Assembly: GCA_041398605.1 (NCBI GenBank)
Contig: JAWKUK010000023.1
Location: 56,580-120,579, forward strand
From: JAWKUK01 sp041398605
GTDB taxonomy: Bacteria; Planctomycetota; UBA1135; GCA-002686595
Length of the DNA: 64,000 bases
Direction of reading: 5' to 3'
Part shown: positions 49,430 to 59,187 of the stretch, in pieces
How the letters are laid out: every line of letters begins with the position of its first letter
Position numbering within the stretch: the stretch's first letter is position 1
Notes under the pieces: model-generated
The model's database searches: none
The model's input: only the letters and a program-made list of their open reading frames with translations
What the model was told of the DNA's origin: nothing
Position numbers and translations under genes: made by a program

Positions 49430-50842
49430 ATGAGCAGCAAGTCGAACGAGAAGAAGTCGAGCGGCCGCCCGTGGCGCGACAACATCGAGGCGGTCACCGT
49501 CTCGATCATCACCATCGTCCTCTTCAAGTACTTCGTGCTCGAGGCGTACAAGATCCCGACGGGGTCGATGCAGCCGACGCTGATGGGCAACACCGAGACG
49601 GGCATCTTCGACCGCGTGCTCGTCGACAAGTTCTCGCCGCACTACCGCGAGCTCGAGCGCTTTGAAGTCGTCGTGTTCAAGTACCCGCTGAACCAGGCGC
49701 AGAACTTCATCAAGCGCATCGTCGGCATGCCCGGCGAAGAGCTCAAGATCGTCGACGGTGACGTTTGGGTCCGCCCGAACGATGCGCCGCGCACAGAGTA
49801 CGACGACGGTTGGCGCGCCCTCCAGCGCCCGCGCCCGATCCAGAACACCCAGCTACGCCGGCTCAATACCGCCGAAGAATGGCGCTTTGAGGGCCAAGGA
49901 TGGTCGGCGGACGACGGCACGCTGGTCGCGCCCGGCCCAGGGCGCGCCGAGTATCCGCGGACGATGACGTCGATCCGCGACGGCTACACGGACGGCTATC
50001 CGAAGGGGTTGGTGTCGAAGATCGACACGCGCATGAAGCGGTCCGCGTCGAACGATGTCTCGGACCTTCGCACGACCGCCACGGTGCGCGCTGACGCCGA
50101 GACGACCGAGGTCCGCATCGTCCTGCGCGAGGGCAAACGCCGCTTCCGCTTCATCCTCCCGGGCCCGGCGGCGAAGGCCGACGCGCGCCCGACCCTCGAG
50201 GCCTTCGACCCCTCCGGTGAGATGGTCCTCTTGACCTCGGTCGCGCCAGAGCCGTGGCGCCTCCGGAGCGGCAAGGGCATCGACGTGCTCGCCCAGAACC
50301 TCGACGACCTGCTGACGCTGGAGCTCGAGGGCGGGCCGACCCTGACCCTGCCGGTCCCGCCGAGCGGCTCGGAGCGCACCTCGAGCGTCGCCTTCGAGCT
50401 CGACGGCGCCGGCGCGCGGATCGAGGACGTCGAGGTCTTCCGGGACATCTTCTATACGACCATCGGCCAACGCGTGACGCACTGGACGATCCCAGAGGGT
50501 TCGTACGTCATGTTGGGCGACAACTCCCAGGACTCGTCCGACGGCCGGGACTGGCACCTCGCCGGGATCCGGGTCCTCGACGGCCCGGACAAGGACCAGG
50601 TCGTCCGCGGCAACGACCGTCAACGCGAGAACCCGCGCTGGGTCGACGGATCGGACGGTGGCCAGGTCTTCTTCCGTGACGAGCTCGGGGAGCTGCACTG
50701 GTACCCGACCTCCGAGGTCGAATCCCTGAGCCCCATCCCGGCCCCCCTCGTGCCGCTCGGGAACATCATCGGGCGCGCCGTGCTGGTCGTATGGCCGATG
50801 AGCCCGAAGTACGATGTGTACCGCCTGAAGTGGGTGCGGTAG
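49430..50842 (+). CDS. lepB: second signal peptidase I with large insertion
   Basis: 470 residues. A polar start, a membrane helix (about 22-38), then the Ser motif YKIPTGSMQPTLMG (Ser46) and Lys95 in NFIKRIVGMPGEEL. The LGDN box is at about 362 (YVMLGDNSQDSSDGRDW), and IIGRAVLVVWP is near the C-terminus. The intervening insert of about 250 residues is similar in length to that of the first signal peptidase but diverged in sequence. After LGDN both proteins share the unusual D-x-R-(E/D)-W-x-L segment and an ENP motif. Two paralogues 4 kb apart may divide the substrates between them. Confidence 0.9.
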   Translation: MSSKSNEKKSSGRPWRDNIEAVTVSIITIVLFKYFVLEAYKIPTGSMQPTLMGNTETGIFDRVLVDKFSPHYRELERFEVVVFKYPLNQAQNFIKRIVGMPGEELKIVDGDVWVRPNDAPRTEYDDGWRALQRPRPIQNTQLRRLNTAEEWRFEGQGWSADDGTLVAPGPGRAEYPRTMTSIRDGYTDGYPKGLVSKIDTRMKRSASNDVSDLRTTATVRADAETTEVRIVLREGKRRFRFILPGPAAKADARPTLEAFDPSGEMVLLTSVAPEPWRLRSGKGIDVLAQNLDDLLTLELEGGPTLTLPVPPSGSERTSSVAFELDGAGARIEDVEVFRDIFYTTIGQRVTHWTIPEGSYVMLGDNSQDSSDGRDWHLAGIRVLDGPDKDQVVRGNDRQRENPRWVDGSDGGQVFFRDELGELHWYPTSEVESLSPIPAPLVPLGNIIGRAVLVVWPMSPKYDVYRLKWVR

Positions 50843-51184
50843 GCTCGCGACCAGCGGCAAAGAGGGGCCCCGTCAAGCCCCTTCCTGCGGGCTTTTCCAC
50901 CGCTGATCCCCAGCGTGGGGCGGAATGAAGCCATCCGAGGTGTCGCGATCCAAGACATGCCTCGCTGGAGCCCCCAGGGCGCGCGCCCCAGTGTGAAACA
51001 GACGACGTAAACCCAACAGGGACAACCACTTACACACATCAGCGGCGTGCCTGAGCCGCTAGGCTCGCGCTGAAGGGCGGATGAAGCGGCTTTCACACGG
51101 TCAAGGGACCGTCAAGCGGAATTGCCTGGAAACCTTTCGCCCAGCCGTCATCCACGAGTTTTCCACAAGCCCCCCCTCGCCCGC
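50843..51184. other. intergenic region with terminator-like hairpins and a DnaA-box-like site
   Basis: These 342 bases hold no credible gene. AAGCCC at 50875-50880 and GGGCTT at 50889-50894 form a stem followed by further T bases, a plausible intrinsic terminator for lepB. ACGGTC at 51097-51102 pairs with GACCGT at 51107-51112. The middle (about 50995-51040) is less GC-rich than its surroundings. TTTTCCACA near 51159 agrees with the loose DnaA-box pattern TTWTNCACA, and TTTTCCACC occurs near 50893. Two sites are too few to call an origin. The region should also hold the lptB promoter. Confidence 0.45.
50875..50896 (+). terminator. intrinsic terminator after the second lepB
   Basis: A 6-bp stem (AAGCCC / GGGCTT) with an 8-base loop, ending in TTTT. 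It lies 33 bp after the lepB stop. This is the only hairpin in the window with a T-run. Confidence 0.5.
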
Positions 51185-51970
51185 ATGCCCGCAAGCAACG
51201 ACCTCCCCCCCCTGCTCGTGAGCGGCCTCGTCAAGAGCTACCGCGGGCGGCGAGTCGTCGACGGCGTCGGCTTCCACGTCGAACCCGGCGAGATCGTGGG
51301 GCTCCTCGGGCCGAACGGCGCCGGGAAGACCACGAGCTTCCGGATGACGGTCGGCGTCGTCGAACCGGACAGCGGCTCCGTGACCCTCGGCGGCCGGGAC
51401 TGCACGCGCCTCCCGATGTACAAGCGAGCCCGCCTCGGGATGGGCTACCTGCCGCAGGAATCCAGCGTCTTCCGCCAGATGTCCGTGCGCGACAACGTGC
51501 TGGCGGTCCTGGAGGCGATGCCGCTCGGCCGCCGCGAGCGGCACGCGGAGGCGGACCGACTGCTCGGCGACCTCGAGCTCTCGCACCTCGTCGCGAGCCG
51601 CGCGGACACGCTCTCCGGCGGCGAGCGCCGGCGCTTGGAGCTCGCGCGCTCCCTCGCGACGAAGCCGGCGATCTTGCTGCTCGACGAGCCCTTTGCCGGG
51701 GTCGACCCGATCAACGTCGAGGAGATCCAGGTCCTGATCCGCCAGCTGCGCACGCAGGGCATCGGGATCCTCATAACGGACCACAACGTGCGCGAGACGC
51801 TGCAGTCCGTGGACCGGGCCTACATCATCCACCGCGGTCGGATCCTGCGCGAAGGGACCGCGGAGCAGCTCGTGAACGACGCCGAGGTGCGCGAGGTCTA
51901 CCTCGGGCGCAACTTCGATGCGCCCCTGCGCGGCGTCTCGGCGGCGGAAGAGCGCGAGCTCGTCGAGTGA
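51185..51970 (+). CDS. lptB: LPS export ABC transporter ATP-binding protein
   Basis: 261 residues from the ATG at 51185; the frame is open upstream but conservation starts here. It is the ATPase of the LptB2FG complex that extracts lipopolysaccharide from the inner membrane. Walker A is GLLGPNGAGKTTS. The LptB-typical RLPMYKRARLGMGYLPQESSVFRQMSVRDNVLAVLE follows, then the signature TLSGGERRRLELARSL, Walker B LLLDEPFAGVDP and the switch ITDHNVRETL. LptF/G are not in the window. The presence of lptB supports an outer membrane with LPS or a related glycolipid. Confidence 0.94.
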   Translation: MPASNDLPPLLVSGLVKSYRGRRVVDGVGFHVEPGEIVGLLGPNGAGKTTSFRMTVGVVEPDSGSVTLGGRDCTRLPMYKRARLGMGYLPQESSVFRQMSVRDNVLAVLEAMPLGRRERHAEADRLLGDLELSHLVASRADTLSGGERRRLELARSLATKPAILLLDEPFAGVDPINVEEIQVLIRQLRTQGIGILITDHNVRETLQSVDRAYIIHRGRILREGTAEQLVNDAEVREVYLGRNFDAPLRGVSAAEERELVE

Positions 51971-51984
51971 GGCCCTCCGCGGGC

Positions 51985-52011
51985 GCCCAGGACGCCCAGG
52001 ACGCCCAGGAC
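51985..52011. repeat. 9-bp tandem repeat
   Basis: Three exact copies of GCCCAGGAC at 51985, 51994 and 52003, just after the lptB stop, between lptB and etfB. Confidence 0.85.
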
Positions 52012-52035
52012 GCCGCGGCCAGGCGACCCGACCCG

Positions 52036-52095
52036 CCCGGCCTTCGCGAACCGGGCCTTCGCGGACCGGGCCTTCGCGGACCGGGCCTTCGCGGA
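52036..52095. repeat. 15-bp tandem repeat
   Basis: Four units of CCGGGCCTTCGCGGA: three exact copies at 52051, 52066 and 52081 and one variant at 52036-52050. The array is intergenic, upstream of etfB. It also reads as an open frame of Gly-Leu-Arg-Gly-Pro repeats, which I do not think is a gene. Confidence 0.88.
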
Positions 52096-52222
52096 CCGCA
52101 CGCGGGCACGCTGCGGCCCGTCGTCGCGCGCCTCGCGGACCGGGCCCATCGGGGCTATCCTCTTCGGCCTCGTTCGCGGCTGCACCGCCGCCTTGGCTCC
52201 CTGATCCCCCACACCACGCGTC

Positions 52223-52978
52223 ATGAACATCGTCGCTTGCGTCAAGCGCGTCCCGACCACCGAGGCTGAGGTCAAGGTCTCCGGCGACGGCAAAGCCCTC
52301 GACACCACGGGCCTCGCCTACATGATCTCGTTCTACGACGAGATCGCGCTCGAAGAGGCGGTGAAGACCAAGGAGGCGCTCGGCGCCGGCGAGGTCACCG
52401 TCCTCACCCTCGGCCCCGCCGATGGCACGAAGGAGATCCGCGAGTGCCTCGCGAAAGGCGCCGACAAGGCGCTGGTCCTGAAGGACGACGCGTGGATGAC
52501 CCGCGACGCGCGCTCGACGGCGAAGGCGCTGGCCGCAAAGCTGAGCGAGCTCAACCCGGACCTCGTCTTCATGGGCCGCGTCGCGACCGACCGGGACAAC
52601 GCCGCCGTCGGCCCGATGACCGCGACTTACCTCGGCTGGGCCTGCGTGACAGACGTCGTCGGCCTCGAGCTGTCTGGCCGCGATGGCAAGGCGCGCGTCG
52701 AGACCGAGCATGGCGTCGAGACCGTCGAGTTCGCGTTGCCCGCGATCATCACCTGCAACAAGGGCCTGAACGAGCCGCGCTACGCCGGCCTCAAGGGCAT
52801 CATGGCCGCGAAGAAGAAGCCGCTCGACGAAGCGGACGCGCTCGCGGTGCCGAACCAAGCGAACATCGTCGAGATCGCGCTCCCGCCCGCGCGCAAAGAC
52901 GGCCGCATCCTCGGCGAAGGCGCCGCGGCCGTGCCCGCGCTGATCGACGCGCTGCGCAACGAAGCCCAGGTCCTCTGA
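52223..52978 (+). CDS. etfB: electron transfer flavoprotein beta subunit
   Basis: 251 residues. With the alpha subunit it carries electrons from acyl-CoA dehydrogenases and similar enzymes to the quinone pool, using FAD and AMP. The opening MNIVACVKRVPTTEAEVKVSGDGK is family-typical, as are YDEIALEEAVKTKE near 36, VTVLTLGPADGTKEIRECLAKGADKALVL near 59-87, and the late LPAIITCNKGLNEPRYAGLKGIMAAKKKPL. It is followed by etfA after 31 bp, the usual order. Confidence 0.95.
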   Translation: MNIVACVKRVPTTEAEVKVSGDGKALDTTGLAYMISFYDEIALEEAVKTKEALGAGEVTVLTLGPADGTKEIRECLAKGADKALVLKDDAWMTRDARSTAKALAAKLSELNPDLVFMGRVATDRDNAAVGPMTATYLGWACVTDVVGLELSGRDGKARVETEHGVETVEFALPAIITCNKGLNEPRYAGLKGIMAAKKKPLDEADALAVPNQANIVEIALPPARKDGRILGEGAAAVPALIDALRNEAQVL

Positions 52979-53009
52979 TCCCACGCTCGAACCAAAGAGA
53001 CCCCACGAG

Positions 53010-53957
53010 ATGACCCAAGCCATCGTCTTTGTCGAGCACGCTGACGGCAACGCCCGCCGCGCATCGCTCGAGTGTGTCGGCGCCGCCCGCGCGGCAGGCG
53101 CCGATGTGATCGCCGTCCTGTGCGGCGCCGGCGCCGCCGAAGCCGCCGCGAGAGTGACCGGCGCGTCCGAGGCCATCGTCCTCGGCGGCCAGGCCGAGTA
53201 CAGCCCAGACGCCGTCGCGGCGGCGTGCGCTGAGCTCGTCCAGGCCCGCGGCGCGCAGGGCTTCTTCGCCGCCGCGACCTATCGCGGCAAGGACCTCGCG
53301 CCGCGCGTCGCGGCCCACTTGGACGTCACGCCGTTCGCCGATTGCATCGGGCTCACCGCCGGCGCCAACGGCTTCGAAGTGCGCCGCCCGTGGCTCGCGG
53401 GCAAGTGCGTCGCGACGCTCGGCTCCAGCGCGACGATGGTCGCCACGACGCGCCTCAACGTGTTCAAGGCCGCCACGGAGGGCGCGCCCGCGAGCGTCGC
53501 CGAGCGCGCGCTCAGCGCCGCGCCGAAGGCCCGCGTCACCAGCATCGAGGCGAAGGCCAGCGCGCGCCTCGACGTGAAGGAAGCGCCCGTCGTCGTCGCG
53601 GGTGGGCGCGGCCTGCAGGACGCCGAGCGGTTCAAGGTCGTCGAGGACCTCGCGGCCGCGTTTGGCAACGCGGCGATCGGGGCCTCGCGCGCGATCGTGG
53701 ACGCGGGCTGGCGTCCCCACGGCGAGCAGGTCGGCCAAACGGGCAAGACCGTGTCGCCCCAGCTCTACATCGCGATCGGCATCTCCGGCGCGATCCAGCA
53801 CCTCGCGGGCATGCGCACGTCGGGGACGATCGTCGCGATCAACAAGGACAAGGACGCCCCGATCTTCAAGGTCGCGGACTACGGCATCGTCGGCGACGCG
53901 TTCGAGATCGTGCCCGCGCTGACCGCTGCGGTGCAGGCGATCAAGGCGCAAGCCTGA
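53010..53957 (+). CDS. etfA: electron transfer flavoprotein alpha subunit
   Basis: 315 residues. Partner of EtfB; its C-terminal half binds the redox FAD. The start TQAIVFVEHADGNARRASLECVGAA is the N-terminal domain. The FAD-binding part shows VAGGRGLQDAERFKVVEDLAAAFGNAAIGASRAIVDAGW near 190-228, QVGQTGKTVSPQLYIAIGISGAIQHLAGM near 237-265, and INKDKDAPIFKVADYGIVGD near 273. A stem-loop at 54041-54084 lies after the stop. Confidence 0.95.
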   Translation: MTQAIVFVEHADGNARRASLECVGAARAAGADVIAVLCGAGAAEAAARVTGASEAIVLGGQAEYSPDAVAAACAELVQARGAQGFFAAATYRGKDLAPRVAAHLDVTPFADCIGLTAGANGFEVRRPWLAGKCVATLGSSATMVATTRLNVFKAATEGAPASVAERALSAAPKARVTSIEAKASARLDVKEAPVVVAGGRGLQDAERFKVVEDLAAAFGNAAIGASRAIVDAGWRPHGEQVGQTGKTVSPQLYIAIGISGAIQHLAGMRTSGTIVAINKDKDAPIFKVADYGIVGDAFEIVPALTAAVQAIKAQA

Positions 53958-54040
53958 GCGCCGACCCCAAGCGCGCGGCGAGGAGCCTGCGCCACAGGAC
54001 GCGGTTCGCAGCCTGGTGCTCCCGTGCGTCGGCGCAAGGC

Positions 54041-54084
54041 GCAGCAAGTCCCTCATAGCTTGATGCTGTTTGGGACCTTGCTGC
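54041..54084. terminator. imperfect hairpin between convergent etfA and Nudix genes
   Basis: GCAGCAAG-TCCC (54041-54052) pairs with GGGACCTTGCTGC (54072-54084): 12 pairs with one bulge. The 19-base loop (starting TCATAGCTTGATG) is unusually AT-rich for this sequence. It may terminate transcription from both sides, or be another structured element. Confidence 0.45.
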
Positions 54085-54171
54085 AACGCCGCTCCGGCGT
54101 GCGGGAGCGCCGCGATGTGAATCGTGTTCTGTGGCGCAGGCGCCTGGGGGCGTAACGGACCGGGCGCGCGC

Positions 54172-54648
54172 TCAATCGAGCGCGCGCGCGACGCGCTCGA
54201 CGAGCGCCACGGTGTCCGCAAACGGCACGAGGGTCCGGACGTCGGCGAGCGACGCCCAGCGCACGCCGCGACCCTCCTGGGACTCGCGCTGCCCGCGCAG
54301 CTCCATCGAGTAGAAGGCGCAGCGCACGGGCTTGCCCGCCACCTCGTACTCGAGCGCGCCCGCGAGCTCACCGAGCTCCACGACAGCGCCGGCCTCTTCG
54401 AGCACTTCGCGCAGCGCGGCGTCCTCCGTGGACTCGCCGCGCTCGATGTGCCCTTTGGGCAGCAGCCACTCATCGGCGGCGCCGGAGGCATGTCCCGTCG
54501 GCCGCACGAGCAAGAACTGCACGCCGCCCGAGAGCCGGCGCCATACGACGCCGCCAGCGTGGGTGCACGGGGGGAGCGGCGCAGAGGGCGCGCGCTCCGC
54601 GTCGCTGGACGCGGCGGGCCCGTATTCATCCTGGTCGTCAGCGTGCAT
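54172..54648 (-). CDS. Nudix hydrolase (MutT-like)
   Basis: 158 residues. The Nudix box G-x5-E-x7-R-E-x2-E-E-x-G is complete in GHIERGESTEDAALREVLEEAG near 66-87. A 30-residue acidic/polar start precedes the domain. WLLPKGHIERGES resembles the diadenosine polyphosphate or MutT-like branch that uses PKGH. Likely substrates are nucleoside di- or polyphosphates, not determined. It is divergent from the ABC exporter gene, with 105 bp between the starts. Confidence 0.9.
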   Translation of the reverse strand: MHADDQDEYGPAASSDAERAPSAPLPPCTHAGGVVWRRLSGGVQFLLVRPTGHASGAADEWLLPKGHIERGESTEDAALREVLEEAGAVVELGELAGALEYEVAGKPVRCAFYSMELRGQRESQEGRGVRWASLADVRTLVPFADTVALVERVARALD

Positions 54649-54753
54649 GGCGGTGCCCGAATTCTATGCGACACGCCGGCTTTCTCCCTGGCGCGCCGTG
54701 GCGATCCCGGCGCTCGGGCGGCAGAGTGGTCGCTCGCGTCCAAAATCACCGCC

Positions 54754-56534
<1,781 letters not shown>

Positions 56535-56538
<4 letters not shown>

Positions 56539-58298
56539 CCACTGGACCCTACTCCCGCGCGCCACGCTCGCTGGTGGCGCTCGGCGTCGCCGCGACGCTC
56601 AGCCTGCTCTCCGAAGCGGGCTGGGCCCTCGCGCCGCCGAAGAGCACGCTGATCGACGCGGGCCAGTGGGCGATCGCGCTCCTGTACGCGGTGCTGCTGC
56701 GGCGGGCCGCGCTCGAGTCGAGCGAGACGTCGCTGTCGCGCCTGCGTGTGCTGAACATCATCCGCATGACGCTCGCGATCGGGACGGGCTGCGCCCTCGT
56801 GGCGTGCCTGCCGCCGGTGCAGCGCGTGCTCCCGCATGGCCCGAGCGCGCTCCTCGACGTCGCGTCGACGATCGTCGCCGTGTCCGTCGCGCTGCGCAGC
56901 ATCGTCGACCTTGCGGCCGTGCACGACCACCTGCTGGCGCGGGCGCCGCGCGTGGAGCTGTTCCTCGTGGGCGGCTTCTTGGCGCTCGTCGGGGTCGGGA
57001 CGGCGCTCCTGATGATGCCGCGCATGTCCACGGGCGCTCGCATCCCCTTCATCGACGCGCTCTTCACCTCGACCTCGGCGTCCTGCGTCACAGGCCTCGG
57101 CGTGCTCGACACGGGCGCGGACCTGTCGCTGCGAGGTCAGGTCGTCCTGGCGACGCTGTTCCAAGTCGGGGGGCTCGGCATCGTCACGTTCATCGCCTTC
57201 GGGTCGGTGCTCGCGGGGCGGCAGTTCTCAGTGCAGCACCTCGTCAACATGCGCACGCTCGTGCAGGTCGAGACGATGGCCGGCGTGCGCAAGCAGGTCA
57301 TGTTCCTCGTGGGGTCGGCCCTCTGCATCGAGGCCCTGGGCGCGCTGGCGCTGTACGTGGCGCTGCCCGGCGACGCTGCGCTCTCGGGTTCGCGCGCCTG
57401 GTGGTCCGTCTTCCACTCGATCTCCGCCTTCTGCAACGCCGGGTTCAGCCTGGAGCACGACAGCCTCGTGGGCCTGCGCAGCGCGTTCGGCGTCAACGCG
57501 GCGGTCATCGGGCTCTTCGTCGTTGGCGGGCTCGGAGCGCCGGTCATGCGCGAGCTCGTCCGGCTCACGCACGAGCACGCGCGGCGGCACCTTCAACGGA
57601 ATGCCCAGCCTCGCTACATCCCGCCGATGACGATCCAGGCGCGGCTGGCGCTCGTGCCGACGCTCGTGTTGCTGCCCCTCGGTGCGCTCGTGTTCTGGCT
57701 CATGGAGCGCCACGGCGCGCTCGCGGGCATGCCGAGCAGCGAGGCCTTCGTGGCCAGCGTCTTCCAATCGGCGACCCCGCGCACGGCGGGCTTCGCGACC
57801 CTCGACTTTGGGGCCTTCTCCGACGCGACGTTGCTGTTCTTGACGGGCCTCATGGTCGTCGGCGCGAGCCCGATGTCGACCGGCGGCGGGATCAAGACGG
57901 CGACGATCATGGTGCTCTTGATCACGATTCGAGCCGCCGCGACGGGGCGCGAAGAGGTCGAATACCGCGGCCGCGTCATCGCTCGTGCTGCGGTCCGGAC
58001 CGCGCTCTCCGTCCTGCTCATCTACATCGCGAGCGCGGCCTTGGGGGTGCTCGCGCTCTCCCTCACCGACGCCCAGGTCCCCTTGCGCGACCGCATCTTC
58101 GAGACCGTATCGGCGCGGTCGACGACGGGTCTCTCGACCGGCGTGACGGCGACTTGGAGCACGGCTGGCAAGCTGATCCTGTGTGGCCTCATGTTCGCTG
58201 GCCGCATCGGCCCAGCGACGCTGATGTTGGGCGCGTTCCGCCCGACGCGCCAGCGCGCTCGTTTCCGTTACCCCACCGCGCCCGTCATCCTCGGGTGA
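56535..58298 (+). CDS. trkH: TrkH/KtrB family potassium uptake protein
   Basis: 587 residues from a GTG overlapping the upstream stop (GTGA). Two to four extra N-terminal helices (about 8-130) precede the channel core. The four selectivity-filter loops are recognisable: TSTSASCVTGLGVLDTG near 178, HSISAFCNAGFSLEHDS near 295, FQSATPRTAGFATLDFG near 412, and ETVSARSTTGLSTGVTATW near 521. The Gly of each filter segment is present. It forms the K+ (or Na+-coupled K+) channel subunit and works with the cytoplasmic TrkA ring. The trkA gene overlaps or follows immediately. Confidence 0.93.
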
Positions 58299-58306
58299 TC
58301 GCAAGC

Positions 58307-58981
58307 ATGAAGTGTGTTGTCATCGGGCTCGGCGAGTTCGGCTACGCCTCGGCGCTCCAGCTCTCACAGGCGGGGCGGGAGGTCATCGCGCTCGACGCGA
58401 ACATGGACCTCATCGAGAAGATCAAGGACCAGGTCGCGCTGGCGGTCCAGGTGGATGCGCGAGACGAGCGGGCGCTCGCTGCGCACGGCGTCGGCACGGC
58501 AGACGTCGTGATCGCAGCGATCGGCGCCGACTTCGAAGCGCAGGTGCTGAGCGTCGTGCATTGTCGCGCGCTCGGCGTGCCCCGCATCGTCGCACGGGCG
58601 ACGACGAAGGACCACCGCCGCGTGCTCCTGGCGGTGGGCGCGCACGAGGTGCTGAACCCGGAGGAGGAGGCCGCGCGCCACGTCGTACAGCGCTTGATGA
58701 TCCCGGACATCATTCGCTACCTCGAGCTCGCCGAGGGCTTCAGCGTCGTCGAGCTGCGGTCGCCGGCGAGCGTCGTCGGCAAGAGCCTCCGCGCGCTGAA
58801 TCTCCGCCAGCGCTTCCGGCTCAACCTCGTCGCGCTGGTCGACGTCCCCGAAGCAGAGGGCGAGGCATCGCGTCACTTCGACCCGATCCCTGACCCGGAG
58901 CGCCCGCTGCGCTCGACCGATGTCCTGGTCATGGTCGGCTCAGACATCGACTTCGCGCGCTTCGTCGATGAGCACCCGTGA
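58307..58981 (+). CDS. trkA: TrkA-type RCK potassium channel regulator
   Basis: 224 residues from the ATG at 58307; a GTG at 58295 overlapping the trkH stop is also possible. It is a peripheral ring-forming regulator of TrkH/KtrB. The NAD/ATP-binding RCK-N domain starts MKCVVIGLGEFGYASALQL and has ALDANMDLIEKIKDQV, with IAAIGADFEAQVLS near 66. The RCK-C domain follows about 140-224. The length matches KtrA, a single RCK, rather than the double TrkA of E. coli. Position directly after trkH confirms the partnership. Confidence 0.93.
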   Translation: MKCVVIGLGEFGYASALQLSQAGREVIALDANMDLIEKIKDQVALAVQVDARDERALAAHGVGTADVVIAAIGADFEAQVLSVVHCRALGVPRIVARATTKDHRRVLLAVGAHEVLNPEEEAARHVVQRLMIPDIIRYLELAEGFSVVELRSPASVVGKSLRALNLRQRFRLNLVALVDVPEAEGEASRHFDPIPDPERPLRSTDVLVMVGSDIDFARFVDEHP

Positions 58982-59187
58982 CCCGGGACGAGCGCCCCTG
59001 GGCTCTCTCCGACAGTCTCACGGCTGAGGTCGCGTCGCAGCGCCGGCGCGAGACGAGAGCGCTGGCGCTGTCCTGGCGCGAGGTCGCCACGAATCAGGAC
59101 CGCTTCGCACACTAACGAGAGACGAGGCGGCGGTGCGTCGGGTAGGGCGCCCGGCATGAGCCCGCCGCTTGCCGCGGTCTGGGCGCG

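Noticed and set aside
50843..51184. Chromosomal origin of replication
   Set aside because: Only one DnaA-box-like site and one near match; no AT-rich unwinding region and no dnaA or dnaN nearby.
51967..52269. Open frame of Gly-Leu-Arg-Gly-Pro repeats between lptB and etfB
   Set aside because: It only reflects the tandem repeats and then runs into etfB in the wrong frame. No signal or conserved segment is visible.
58982..59187. Possible small gene between trkA and the radical SAM gene
   Set aside because: The frames there are Arg/Ser-rich with no start signal or motif, and the region is best seen as a convergent spacer.
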